Shown here piece by piece: positions 12,408 through 24,124 of a stretch of 64,000 nt of DNA (position 1 is the stretch's first letter; each line of letters opens with the position of its first letter). The notes below the pieces were generated by a model that had not been told where the DNA came from, did no database searches, and saw only the letters and a program-made list of their open reading frames with translations. Source of the DNA: Crocodylus rhombifer (Eukaryota; Chordata; Crocodylia; Crocodylidae). The translations under genes and the position numbers were made by a program. The stretch is from the NCBI GenBank assembly GCA_038503035.1, contig JAVSML010000032.1, positions 1,083,486 through 1,147,485 on the forward strand, in the 5' to 3' direction.

Positions 12408-12985
12408 ATGGCCTAAAACCCAGAGCTCACCTCTCCCACACAAGTGCCCTACCTTCCCCCCCCCCCTTCCAGCTTTGCTTTGAGAGGCCAAAAATGCATT
12501 TTGTGAGTCAGATGTTTTCACTGTCATAGGCTTGCTCAGAGCATGCCTGCTGGTTCAGAACCATCAGAAGACAGGGATGCTCACTTCCTGGACCTGAATT
12601 GCATGTGTGCACCAAGGAGACTGGGGCAGTTCTGGACATGTGCAGAAGCAGAACTCAAGGTACCTCCAGAGAATGTAGGTACCTGCAGAGAGAGGTGGCA
12701 GCTAAGTGGGTATTTTGGATGTTTCAGATTTGGGCAGCATAATTCAGAAACACAGTGGTTATGACTGGAACCTTGATATTAAAAGTTGAGCTGCTCTATA
12801 GACATAAAAACAGGGCAATGAGGTAACACGGTATGCAAATGTTGTGGTAGGCTATTAAGTAATTGCATGGATAATAACAGTAAAACAACCTTTTGAGAGA
12901 GAATATTGCTAGGGGAAGCTAGTTTGAGTTTCAGTGGGGATAGAGCTGTAACTCTGCTATAGACAACGTGTATCAGATTTGGATA
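12408..12985. other. Intron sequence, nothing recognised
   Basis: A short C-run lies near 12458-12467. No gene was recognised. Confidence 0.35.
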
Positions 12986-13935
12986 TGAGTAGAGACCTGC
13001 AGAATACTACAGGAATTGTATTCTGGAAGACTTCAATCTCTTCCCAGGAGTGTTAGAGTACAAATACTACTAATAATTGCAGGGCCCAGATATCCCTGGG
13101 AGTGATAGGTGACAGGCTTCACCAAAGTCTCACTTAATGAACAAGATGTGAAATTATTTAAAACTTGGCTTTAGTAGTTAATGAAGATATGGTAGGAAAA
13201 TGGGTTCAGTGATGATTAACTGATACAGTAAATTAAATGGAAAGATAAATGCAAGTAGTTCTGACAAAGGACAAAGTCTGAAAATAAGGGAATTAGGAAA
13301 GGACTAAGGACAGACTTGAAATCAGAGGAGAACTGCAATTTCTTCATGTTAGAGCTGCTAAAACTATCAGGAATCTGTAGCCTAAACAAGTGGAGAGAAA
13401 AATGTAAGAACTTGCAAATCTAACTACATGAATGATGAATATTGGGAAGAAGGAAAGAGCACAAGAAATGGAAAAAGGACTGATCAGCAAAAAAGACTGC
13501 CTCAGAGGTCAGGAGGCATCAAGAGAGTGAGGCATACTAACAGCCAGTGAGTTGCATCTTGCAAAGAATAGTTAAATCTTTGATTATTTAAATACACAGG
13601 ACAATGCAAGTAGTGGGGCCACTATGCAGCGAGGATAGGGTAGAAATTTAAAGATAATTTAACTATGGACTAAAATGTAAGTAAGTACTTTGCCTCAGCT
13701 TTTGTCAAGGATGGTAATGATTATTTTTGGGGGGGGGAGTTAGGATGGATAATAGAAGTAAGGGTATAGTCACAGAAATTAATATAGCCAAGCTTGGAGA
13801 AAGGCTCAAGGAACTTAAAATCTTCAAGCTTGGAGACCAGTAATTTCCATCCTAGGACTCTGAAGGAACTGGTATGTGAAACCACAGATCCAGAAGCCAG
13901 ATTTTAATAAATTCATTGGGGGAAGACGGGGATAT
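12986..13935 (+). mobile_element. Ancient CR1/L3-type LINE, 5' part
   Basis: This is heavily decayed but still legible in order: LEDFNLF near 13015-13040 (the GDFN block of the endonuclease), KYFASAFVKDG near 13682-13715 (the N.YFASVF block upstream of the reverse transcriptase), and a stretch near 13847-13890 reading like 'P..LKEL'. It continues at 18080-19425 after an interruption. No frame is intact. Assignment to L3 rather than another old CR1 lineage is tentative. Confidence 0.6.
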
Positions 13936-13941
13936 GAGAAA

Positions 13942-14300
13942 TATAAAGCTAGGTCCATTTGGCCAATAAAGGCTTCTGAATACCAACAGTTTATAGGATG
14001 TCTGCAACTGATTTTGTGCCACTAGTTTTTTGTGGGAGAGGTACTGAGTGTGTGAAAGAAACTGTAACTTGATGCAGAAAAATTGCTTTATTTTCCATCT
14101 GCAAAATTCATCTCTTTTTAAAAAGTGAAATGCATCAAATTAAGAAATATGCAGCAAACACCAACGTCTTGCAAAGGTAATTTTCTGTGACCATTTCTGG
14201 GCTGGTGTAAAATGCACAGTTTAAGGCCCCAATCCTAAAGCTACATTCTATGCAGGTGCAGTAGCTTGTTTTGCTGAATTGAATTGTAAGATTGGGACTT
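13942..14300 (+). repeat. Unclassified two-copy repeat, copy 2
   Basis: This is the partner of 5575-5930, collinear over its whole length with small indels. It sits between the 5' part of the ancient LINE and the younger CR1, so it probably inserted into the LINE before the CR1 did. Confidence 0.75.
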
Positions 14301-14345
14301 ATATCATCATATAACTGGAGAACAGTAAAAGTAATTTATGTATTT

Positions 14346-15041
14346 ATGGCATGGACCAAGGTGGTCAAGGGCCCGAAGGCTCGCCGCACCAAGGGCCCTC
14401 CCTCGCTGGAGCTTAGCAACAGGTTTGCACCTCTTGCAGCCCCAGCAGAGACTGCTCAGTTGCCAGCTCCTGCAGGCAACCCAGGCTCGACCACAGCTAC
14501 TGGCCCCGCTCTCCCCAAGACAAAGCGTAAGGTGTTTGTTGTGGGAGACTCCATCCTGCGGGGGACTGAGGGGGCAATCTGCCACCCTGACCCCTTAGCC
14601 CAGGAAGTCTACTGCTTCCCGGGGGCCCGCATCCGAGACATTGCGGAGAGGATCCCGCAGCTCCTCCGGCCCACAGACCACTACCCCATGCTCCTTATTC
14701 ACGTGGGCACCAATGACACAGCTCGGAGCACCCCCAGCCAGGTCATGAAGCGCTACAGGGATTTGGGAGTGGGGCTTAGGGGTCTGGGAGCTCAGGTGGT
14801 GTTTCCGTCGATCCTCCCAGTCTCGGGCTATGGGCTGAGGAGGGAGAGGAGGATCCACGCGGTGAACCAAAGACTGCGGCGCTGGTGTCTTCGGGAAGGC
14901 TTTGGCTTCCATGACCACAGCCCGCTCTTTGGCGAGAGAGGCAGCAAGCTGCTGGGAAGAGATGGCCTCCACCTCTCTCCCTTGGGGAGGAAGACCTTCT
15001 CAGCCAGGCTGGCTGACCTGCTCCACCGGGCTTTAAACTAA
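14346..15041 (+). pseudogene. CR1 ORF1 with SGNH-type esterase domain, N-truncated
   Basis: The ORF is open to a TAA after RALN. Read from an in-frame upstream ATG at 14292 it has 249 codons, but the first 18 are flank, and the ATG at 14346 lies in the duplicated target site, so it is not the original start. The esterase domain known from CR1 ORF1 proteins is complete: VVGDSILRG with the nucleophile serine, HVGTNDTA with the oxyanion Gly and Asn, and DGLHLSPLG with the Asp-x-x-His pair (residues 87, 139/141 and 224/227 when numbered from 14292). Upstream is a basic, Pro/Ala-rich linker. The usual N-terminal part of ORF1 is missing. The role of the esterase in CR1 movement is not settled. Confidence 0.85.
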
Positions 15042-18000
15042 GCCCGCTGGGGGATAGGGGGACTACTGCCGCTGCTGGCCCGCTGAGCGACCCTTGCAAA
15101 GCCAGCGGACCAAGGCACTTAAGGGAGCCCACCCCTGCCCCAGCCCTGGCACAATCTGTGGGCAAGGCAAGAGCCCCAAGGGGACACTTGCCTGCCTGTA
15201 CACTAATGCCAGGAGCCTGGGCAACAAGCAGGACGAGCTCGTCCTCCTGCTCAGTGCAAATAACTACGATGTCATTGGGATAACAGAGACCTGGTGGGAC
15301 TCCACCCATGACTGGACCATGGGTATAGAGGGCTATACCCTGTACAGGAGGGATCGTGTTGAGAAAAGGGGCGGGGGTGTAGCTCTCTATGTAAAGGAAA
15401 GCTACATGTCCCTGCAAGCTGATGTTGGCGACCGGCATGGACAGCTAGAGACCCTCTGGGTAAAAATTCGTGGGGAATACAGCACAGGGGACACAACGGT
15501 GGGAGTCTACTACAAACCTCCCACTCAAAGTCCTGAGCTTGACCAGGAGTTCGCCTGGGAACTGATTGAGGCCGCTTGCTCCAGGACCTTGGTTGTCATG
15601 GGTGACTTCAATTACCCGGACATCTCGTGGGAAGATCACTCAGCAAAATCTGAGCGGTCGCAAAGCTTTCTCTCGTGCGTGGATGACCTCTACCTGACTC
15701 AAGAAGTCTATGGGCCAACGAGAGGCAAAGCACTGCTTGACCTGGTACTGGCTACGGGGGATGACCTAATCGGCGACCTAGTGATCGATGGGAAGCTGGG
15801 TGACAGCAACCACGAGCTGATCACCTTCACCATCCACCATAAAGCTGGCAAGTCAGTCAGCAACACAGAAGTTCTTGACTTCAGAAAAGCCGACTTTGAC
15901 AAGCTCAAGAGGCTAGTCGGTCAGGCCCTCGGACCATGACCCCAGGGTGATGGGAGTTCAAGAAGAGTGGTTGCTCCTCAAGGAAGCGATCCTCAGTAGA
16001 CAAGCTAAATCTATTCCAACACGGAGGAAAGGCAGCAAGAAGGAACAGCAGCACCCCCTGGCTCTCCAGGGACCTAGCGGACCTCCTGTGGCTTAAAAGG
16101 AAAGCCTACAAAGGATGGAGGATGGGATTCACCTCCAAGGAGGATTACTCCGCGCTGGTCGGGTCCTGCAGGGAGCAAACCAGGAAACCCAAGGCTGCAA
16201 CTGAACTCCAACTAGCTTCAGGCATCAAGGACAGCAAAAAGTCCTTTTTCAGATATGTGGGGAGCCGGAGGAAAAGCAAGGGCAACGTTGGACCCCTGCT
16301 AAACCAGATGGGGCAACTGGCAACTGACACCCAGGAAAAAGCCAACCTATTAAATAGGTACTTTGCGTCAGTCTTTCATCAGTCACATGGGATGCCCATG
16401 CCTGCTATGGGACAGGGAAATCTGGGTGAGGGGGATCCCCTACCCTCCATAAATGCTGACCTCGTGAAGGAACATCTTGAGAAGCTGGATACCTTCAAGT
16501 CAGCCAGCCCTGACAATCTGCACCCCGGGGTACTCAAGGAGCTGGCGAGCGTCATAGCCCAGCCCCGGCACGGATCTTTGAAAAGTCCTGGCGCTCTGGT
16601 GTAGTGCCCGAAGACTGGGGGAAGGCCAATGTGGTGCCGATCTTCAAGAAAGGGAGGAGAGTGGATCCGGCTAACTACAGGCCCATTAGCCTGACTTCTA
16701 TCCTGGGGAAGATCTTAGAAAGGTTTATTAAGGAGGCCATGCTTGAGGGACTGGCCCAGGCTAACATTCTAAGGGATAGCCAGCACGGGTTTGTTGCGGG
16801 TAGGTCTTGTTTGACCAATCTCACTTCCTTCTATGACCAGGTGACCTATCACCTGGACAAGGGAGAAGAGATTGATGTCATATATCTTGACTTCAAAAAA
16901 GCTTCTGATCTGGTATCCCATGATCACCTCTTGGCCAAACTGCCCAGTTGTGGCCTTGGCTCCACCACGATCCGCTGGCTGGGAAACTGGCTCCGTGGTC
17001 GGACCCAGAGGGTTGTAATCGATGGCAGTCACTCATCGTGGTGCCCTGTGACCAGTGGGGTCCCTCAAGGCTCTGTCCTGGGACCCATACTGTTCAACAT
17101 CTTCATTAACGATGTGGACATTGAAGTCAGGAGTGGACTGGCCAAGTTCGCCGATGACACCAAACTTTGGGGCAAAGCATCCACACCAGAAGATAGGCGG
17201 GTGATCCAGGCTGACCTGGACAAACTCAGCAAATGGGCAGACGAGAACCTGATGGTGTTTAACACCGAAAAATGCAAGGTTCTCCACCTTGGGAGGAAAA
17301 ACCTGCAGCATCCTTATAGGCTCGGCAGTGCTACGTTGGATAGCACTACAGAAGAAAGAGACTTGGGGGTCATCATTGACCACAAGATGAACATGAGCCT
17401 GCAGTGCAATGCTGTGGCTAATAAAGCGACCAAAACGCTGGCTTGCATCCATAGATGCTTCTCGAGCAAATCCTGGGACGTCATTCTCCCCTTGTACTCG
17501 GCCTTGGTGAGGCCGCAGCTGGAGTACTGTGTCCATTTTTGGGCTCCACAATTCAAAAAGGATGTAGAGAAGCTTTAGAGAGTCCAGAGGAGAGCCACAC
17601 GCATGATCAGAGGTCAGGAAAACAGATCTTACGATGACAGGCTGAGAGACATGGGACTCTTTAGCCTGGAAAAGCGTAGGCTCAGGGGTGATCTGATGGC
17701 CACCTATAAGTTTATCAAGGGTGAGACCACCAGGATCTGGGGGAACGTTTGTTCACCAGAGCGCCCCAAGGGATGACGAGGTCGAAAGGTCACAAACTCC
17801 TGCAAGACTGTTTCAGGCTGGACATAAGGAAGAATTTCTTTACTGTCCGAGCCCCCAAGGTCTGGAACAGTCTGCCAGCGGAGGTGGTTCAAGCACCCAC
17901 ACTGAACACCTTCAAGAGTAAATTGGATGCTTATCTTGCTGGGATCCTATGACCCCAGCTGACTTCCTGCCCTTTGGGCAGGGGGCTGGACTCAATGATC

Positions 18001-18043
18001 TCCCGAGGTCCCTTCCAGCCCTAATGTCTATGAAATCTATGAA
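14350..18043 (+). mobile_element. Nearly complete CR1 LINE
   Basis: This is the best preserved retrotransposon in the window, about 3.7 kb. In order it holds an esterase-bearing ORF1 (to 15041), an APE-type endonuclease (15094-15939), a reverse transcriptase (about 16440-17950) and a CR1 3' tail ending 'gtctatgaaatctatga'. The candidate target duplication atttatgg is present at 14342-14349 and 18044-18051. The 5' end is truncated inside ORF1. It interrupts an ancient CR1/L3 LINE. ORF2 is broken by a frame change near 15938 and a TAG at 17576-17578, so it cannot move on its own. Confidence 0.93.
15094..17952 (+). pseudogene. CR1 ORF2 (endonuclease + reverse transcriptase), broken
   Basis: The endonuclease begins with LYTNARSLGNKQDEL and shows TETWW, GGGVALYV, GDFNYPDISW and the SNHELI block, all expected in APE-type LINE endonucleases. 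A frame change near 15938 (after VGQALGP) separates it from the linker, and another at about 16600 separates the linker from the polymerase. The polymerase then shows [66 protein letters not shown] and the catalytic [14 protein letters not shown] at 17576-17578 replaces the Glu codon seen in the copy at 597-1279 (LERVQRR). The last part (17749-17952) carries the FRLDIRKNFFTVRAPKVWNSL block. It is not functional. Confidence 0.9.
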
Positions 18044-18079
18044 ATTTATGGAGAGGGGGGAGGTGCTGCAGGCAGCTAC

Positions 18080-19425
18080 ACGCCTTTTAGTCTTGTACCA
18101 AGAGTTTGCAAGCCTTTAAAAGAAAATCTGAAAGAAAGAATAATTTGATCATGAAGACAAATGGAAAATGAAATAAAGGGCAACACTGGTTTGCTAAATG
18201 TAGATAGTGCCAGGCCAATGAGCTCTTATTTTTATATATATAGTGTGTATATAGTATAATGACACATGGGAGATTGCTATTTAAACTTGAGTTGGGAATT
18301 AGTAGACAAATTGTAAGGTGGGTAATGAATTTGTTAAAGGCAGTGCTGAAAGGGGAAGTATCAAGCTGGAAAGCGTTAACTAGAGAGTGTCTCAGTCTCA
18401 GTGTTGGGATTGATCTCATTATTAATATTTCCATTGACAACTCATGACAAGGTCAGAGAAGACATTTGGAGTCAAAAAGCATCAGGTGTAGAATACTGCG
18501 CTATTGATATAGAAAGAATGAGTGACTTTGTGGACTAAAATACAAGATGAGATTATATTTGGTAGTACAGAATCCAAGGCCATGCCCAACTTCAACTATA
18601 AGCTGAGAAGTGATTAGTTAGAAGTGACTGAAGTGGGAAAGGACATGGGATACTAGATGATCATAAGATGACTAAGATACCAATGTGATGCAGTCATGAA
18701 AAAGACAGATGGATCCTGGAATGTGTTAGTTAAGACAGGGAAATAATAACACCATTCAAGCTGAGGTGAGGCTTGGCATACTTAGGGATTTACCAAAATC
18801 ATGGCGGAAGTGGGCTGCGCATCAGGTGGTCCTTTAATCCTGCAGGTTCCTCCACACACACTCCTCCCTACTGGCCCTACTACTTGTTGCTGACCAACAG
18901 GGAGGCAAAAAAATGCCATGTTTAAAACCTTGCTGGTCAGGAGTGAGTGGTGGGGCCCCACTGCTGATCAGTGGTGGGGGCATGCAGGGCAACCTCAAAG
19001 ATTAAAGGAGCTGCTGCACAGCATACTTCCACCAGCATTTCAGTAGTTCTCTAGACATACTATTTCTGATTCTGGTCTCCCATGTTTGAAAAGGCCAAGA
19101 CAGGCTGTGTTATGGTCTGAAAACACACTGGGAAGTAAACAGCAGGGAGAAAGAGGAGCTATTTAAACTAAGGAGAATGTCAGCATATAAATGGGTATAA
19201 GTTGCCCATTAATGGAGTTAGATTGGAAATTAGAAGATTTTTAATTATTAGAGCAATAAGGTTCTTAAACAGCATTTTAATCAATGCAATAAGCAAGAAA
19301 TCTACCTATTTTTAAAATGAAGCTCTCCAGATATATGAAAGGTGTTATACAATATGATGTGTACAACAGCAGGGGATTGGACCCTGATCTAAGAGGTCCC
19401 TTGAGATCCTGTGTTCCTAATTCCC
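18080..19425 (+). mobile_element. Ancient CR1/L3-type LINE, 3' part
   Basis: This continues the decayed LINE of 12986-13935. Translation around 18285-18440 gives KLELGISRQIVRWVMNLL, GEVSSWKAL and IDLIINISIDN, which line up with the RW...WL, SSW..V and LF.I.IND blocks of CR1 polymerases. Near 19055-19090 it reads FLIWSPMFEKAK, the FW.P...K block. The end near 19370-19420 (ggggattggaccctgatctaagaggtcccttgagatcc) looks like a worn CR1-type 3' end. All blocks are in the expected order. Confidence 0.65.
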
Positions 19426-20362
19426 CTAAGTCTTGTAGTTGCATCTCACCTTAACGTTCATTACAGTGATCAGCCTGCAACCCTGATTTCTACTTGTTTT
19501 GCTTCTTTTGGGTTTTTTCTCAAAAACTTGCAGGTTTTGTTGATCAGAATAATTAGAGGGAGGGAAAGCAAGATTTATGATTTAAGAAGAATGATACGTG
19601 AAGTAGGACACTTTTTACAGTAAAAAATGTATACAATGTAATGCTTTTTCCAAAGGGTGCTCTAACTTGTAATAGACCTCTCTGATTGTCCCTGGAATTG
19701 AAAGCCAGTATTCCTTAGATTTGAGGGTGCAGGATCAGGTCTTAAAATGGGATGCTGAATAGTGCAACGTAAACAACCATACCTAAAAAATCATGCTGGT
19801 TACATGCACTGGCAAAGAGGTAACTTGAGAGTTGCAAGGCTGATGGGGGCAGTAGTTGAAGGAGACTTTGAAGTCCGGTGTGACAAAGTGAATTCAAGTT
19901 TTAATTGCAGGAGAATCCTGTTATGTAGCATGGTTGTATGCCTGATCTTGGATTATGGCATTTGAGACACCACCTTAATTTTGAGGCACCGACAAACTGG
20001 GCAGAATTCAAAGAAGCAACAACAGTTGTCTGGGGGATGAGGAGGTTTGAGGGACTGATTAACTTTTGGGAAAGAGTAAGAATGTTTTATCTGCCTGGTC
20101 AAAGGACTGAAATAGAAAACATCTATCTATGGATATCTGGAGGCCGTGCAGTAGGGCAGGGAGGTGTGGTAGGTTCTGTGAGGGCTTTTCCTTGGAAGCT
20201 GTTTATAAAACTCTAAATAATAGGACTTTGAGATTTTAGTTCAATCTTGCTGTGCTACTGAGACGAGGGGAACTGATTGAAATGAGATTGATTAGCTATC
20301 ATTTTTGCTGCTGCAATGAAGAACTCATCAAAAATAAGATTTTTGTTTCACTCTTGTTCTAG
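19426..20362. other. Intron sequence before the first visible exon
   Basis: No gene or bounded repeat was recognised. The last 20 bases form the polypyrimidine tract and AG of the PGBD5 acceptor. Confidence 0.4.
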
Positions 20363-20790
20363 GTCCAACCCGTAAAATGCCTCCAACTGCCAGCGTCATG
20401 GACTTTTTTCAGCTATTTGTCCCTGACCATGTACTAAAGAACATGGTGGTGCAAACCAATATGTATGCCAAGAAGTACCAGGAGAGATTTGGCAGTGATG
20501 ATGCCTGGGTGGACGTCACGCTAACCGAAATGAAAGCCTTCCTAGGCTACATGATATCAACGAGCATTCACCACTGTGAGTCTGTCCTCAGCATCTGGAG
20601 TAGTGGATTCTACAGCAACAAGAGCATAGCACTTATCATGACACAGACCCGGTTCGAGAAGATCCTGAAGTACTTCCACATTGTGGCCTTTCGCTCCAGC
20701 CAGACAACACATGGCCTCTACAAAATCCAGCCGTTTCTGGACTCCTTACAGAATGGCTTTGACTCTACTTTTAGACCTTCTCAAACCCAG
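20363..20790 (+). CDS. PGBD5: PGBD5 internal exon (first one visible)
   Basis: This exon encodes about 142 residues of PGBD5, a vertebrate protein derived from a piggyBac transposase and expressed mainly in neural tissue in mammals. The frame is open from the acceptor to the donor. The protein begins [10 protein letters not shown] and contains [20 protein letters not shown], which fits the start of the piggyBac-type transposase domain (DDE_Tnp_1_7). The rest ([38 protein letters not shown]) follows the same fold. The acceptor is a pyrimidine-rich tract ending TTCTAG at 20362, and the donor is CAG|gtaaga at 20790/20791. The exon starts in phase 1, so one base of the first codon comes from an upstream exon, and it ends in phase 0. 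The ATG at 20377 is therefore an internal methionine, not a start. PGBD5 was recognised from the protein. A recent piggyBac copy is unlikely because the frame is split by introns and there are no TTAA-flanked termini. Confidence 0.93.
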
Positions 20791-21062
20791 GTAAGAGTTG
20801 CCTTTTTTTTGGCTTTAAAAAAAAGTAAGTATGATATGACTAGGTTATGTACCAGTAAGGAGTAATAGTGAAACTGTCATACCTATAGGTAACCATATTC
20901 TGCTAGGTATTATGCTATGAAGACACACCATCCTTTAACTACTGCTGAACAAAAGTGGCATAAGGTTGTTTGCCTTCTTTAACAGGAACCCAAATGATGT
21001 GGGGCATTTTCAGCTCCTGAAAGAAAAACTCAGCCATTCAGGGTTTAACCTCTTTCAATTGA

Positions 21063-21084
21063 TTTTTTTTTTTTTTTTTTTTTT
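21063..21084. repeat. T22 homopolymer
   Basis: A run of 22 T lies directly before the left end of a MITE. Confidence 0.95.
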
Positions 21085-21087
21085 ACT

Positions 21088-21785
21088 GGATGTGTTTACA
21101 TGAGACTAATCTAATGTGCATTAAAACATCAGCATCTACACATACATAATTATTACCATGAAGTAGATTAGTCTAATGTGCCATTTTCTAATACCTGTAA
21201 ATACAGGTACTAAAAATCAGCTCATTAAATTAATGCACCAAAGCACATGTGTAGATACTGAACAAATTGCCTAGGTAGCAGGGGTCACAGGGAGTAGGGA
21301 GAACTGTCCCAGCTTGGCTGATACTGCCTCCTAGCCACATGGAGATCAGGACCTATCCTGTCCTGATCTCCATGTGGCTAGGAGAGCTGTCCTGACTTGG
21401 TGGGAAACTGCCTTCCAGCCACACAGAGATCAAGACCCATCCCAATCTCCATGTGGCTGGGAGAGCTGTCCCAGCTGCCTCCCAGCCACGTGGTGACTGT
21501 GCTGATCTCCATCTCCACACGGTTGGGAGGCAGCTGCCCGGCAGCCAGGACAGTTTTCCCCCTACCCTGCAGAGATTGAGCCCAGCCCCTGTGCCTCCTG
21601 CCAGTCCAGGGCTGGCACTTGTAGTGGGGGGAGAGAACCTGGAGCCCCCTTGGCTGCTGCAGGGAGTGGTAGAGCAGCTGTAAACTGAATTGTTCCCTTC
21701 AGGAACAAATTTGCTCCTGATGGATGCATGTTCAGATGTATGCTGGGGTCTAGTTTAATGCACATTAATTGCACATGAAGATTAA
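21088..21785. mobile_element. CTACATGTGCA-family MITE with hairpin array
   Basis: The left end 'gtgtttacatgagactaatctaatgtgc' and the right end 'taatgcacattaattgcacatgaag' are related to the ends of the MITEs at 50644-51384 and 55145-55647. The middle is GC-rich and includes three successive inverted repeats built from 'agccacatggagatca' and its complement (about 21326-21386, 21411-21464 and 21478-21534). There is no coding capacity. Confidence 0.65.
21328..21384. repeat. Perfect 24-bp hairpin
   Basis: The arms at 21328-21351 and 21361-21384 are exact complements of each other, separated by a 9-base loop. This is the best preserved of three adjacent hairpins. Confidence 0.9.
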
Positions 21786-24124
21786 ATGTGATTAAAATTT
21801 GCTTACCCTTATGAGTACTGCCCTTCATAACACCTCCAACAAAACTGTCAGTAAAGTGTCAGAGGCAGAAGCCAGGTGGATTTTTCAGAACCCCAGGAAG
21901 GGACTTTAGACTTCTGACACTGAACAAATTCATATGATACTGAGGAGCTGAGCATATAGACATGTATGATGATATTTGTCTGACTATAGCTGCATAATAT
22001 AATAACAAAATGAGCTGAGATCAAGGAAATGTAGTATATGACTGGTTAAACAACTGTCCCTTGCATCTCCACCCATTGCACAGAATGTTAAAATAGCAGC
22101 AATTCTGTGGGAAGATACTTACCTCTTTCAAAAATCTGAAATAGGAAGGGCAGCAAAACACATGCAGTCTGAACTTTTCCTCTGTACACTTTTTGACCAT
22201 GTTCATACTTTTCAGGTTGTAAGATGATCTAATACAGAGATCAGCAAAGGATAGCCTTTCTCATCTGCCCAACACTTGCTATATAACTATACACCCTGGT
22301 GTATTAGAAGAGATAAAGGACTCTCCTCTGGAAAGTGATCTGTTAGGCATGACTAGAGACTCAATAATAGACTAGATAGACCTGATCTGGTATGGCAATG
22401 CTTCTATGGATGTGCAACTAAAAATGGGTAGAGCATAGTAGTAAATGGAGAGCTGCCTACTTTGTGGAAGAGGAGGAGAAAGCCAGCAAATCAGTATGGG
22501 TATAAAATTTAGGACAATACAGTCACTTGCAATCCAATTTTAAGTAGATTTGAGGTAGAAGGAACAAGACAAGCACCTTCCCATCGGGCTGTGGAAAAAA
22601 ATTCTGGTGACATTTCTACAAGAGCAAAATGGCAAGGAAAGGCTGTCAGGATTAGGGTGTTCCTTAGGATAGATGTGCGTCTAATCCTTATTTCTTTTGA
22701 TGTTGCTGGATTAGGAGTGAAGGTTTTACATAATCTGAAGTAAACCCCCATAAGATTGGACTCCTGTGGGACACTTTTTAAAAGTTCAAATACTATTGGA
22801 GTACGATATGAATTGTATGTTACATATCCCCCTCCCCCACCACACGTGGATTGAACCAACATGCTAAAATAATGTATGCTGTCTTTACAGTGACTAAATG
22901 TCTGGATCCCGCTGGGTCATGTGCATATATATATATATATATATATATAATATGTGTGTGTGGTTTTTCCAGGGGGACTGTTTTAAAAGCACAATCAAAC
23001 TCTGCTCCCTTTTCAGACTTCACGTTAGCAATTTTGTAAAGCATCCTTGAGGTGGATCAAGCTGAACATCAAACATCAAAGCACTGCATCCGAAATAACT
23101 AGAGGAGACAGAGGTTTTTAATTCTGTCACTAAAAATAGTTCAACAGTTAGGGAAATAGGTGTCCTATTGGAGGACATTCCTGACTTGATCCTAACACGT
23201 CCCGAGTGCTCTCATTCTCAGTGGAATCAATAAGGTTTGTCTCAGGAGATGTTGCAAGTTACCTGAGGCAACAGGGAAAACCTCTAACCCTACACATTTC
23301 TCAGAGTGCAGGGAATATGCTGTGTCAAGTATTGTGTTAGAACATAAGGCCCAGGGGAAAATTTCTGTGCAATCGGATTAGTATTTATGAAGAAAAATGG
23401 CTAGGAAAAGCTCACTCTGGTCGGCCGTTGGATCTGTCAGAGCTGTAGCTATGGCATTTGTTCTGTTGAATGCAAGCTTTTATCAAGGATTCTTGGGAGC
23501 GTTGAAAAACTGTTCTGTACACAGAGGCTATTGGGGCCACCACTCTGACACTGTTTTTTTTCTGGATGGTTTGTTGCCCTAGAGACAGTCCAAGTATTCA
23601 GTGTCCACTGGTTTTGATTTCACTGGAAAAAAATTGTACCCAAGCTGTAATTTTTTTAAATCTAGATTTTGATGCAATATTCCCAAACTGGGGCCATATA
23701 TGGTAACTGTGTAGTGCTTTGTTATCCTCATTTCTGGCTAGTTCACACATAAATTATAATCTGATACAGCATGGGTGTTGGGAAGCTTTTTTTCTTTAAC
23801 TCAGAACGCAGTAGCTCATACCTAAAAGTCCTGGGACAGATTATTGCTGTCATCCAGGGGCATCCATATTTATAATGAAAACCAGTAAGCTCCCCTAAAC
23901 TCCTGTGTTTCTGGTTGGCTTTTGCTAAAGGTCTGTTTCTGTCTTGAAACCCAGATAGGAATCTTCTTAAATATGAGAACTAGATAGTATTATGTGCCCT
24001 AGTGCTTGTGATATGGAAACCTCTTGCAAAAGGAGTTTACAAAAAGTATGTGGTATTGGTGAGAACTATCCCAGTATTTCAGAATGAAGTAAACAAAAGT
24101 AGCAATCTAAGGTATAGTCATCAA
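21786..24124. other. Intron sequence with an AT microsatellite
   Basis: No gene was recognised. An (AT)n tract of about 13 units lies at 22925-22950 and is followed by GT repeats. Open frames crossing it are repeat artefacts. Confidence 0.4.
22925..22950. repeat. (AT)n microsatellite
   Basis: About 13 AT units are followed by tatgtgtgtgtg. Confidence 0.9.

Noticed and set aside
1..20362. Search for the first PGBD5 exon
   Set aside because: No GC-rich start exon with a phase-1 donor was found among the repeats, so it probably lies to the left of the window.
21088..21785. CRISPR-like array from regularly repeated units
   Set aside because: Only three imperfect inverted units without conserved direct repeats and unique spacers, in a vertebrate MITE.
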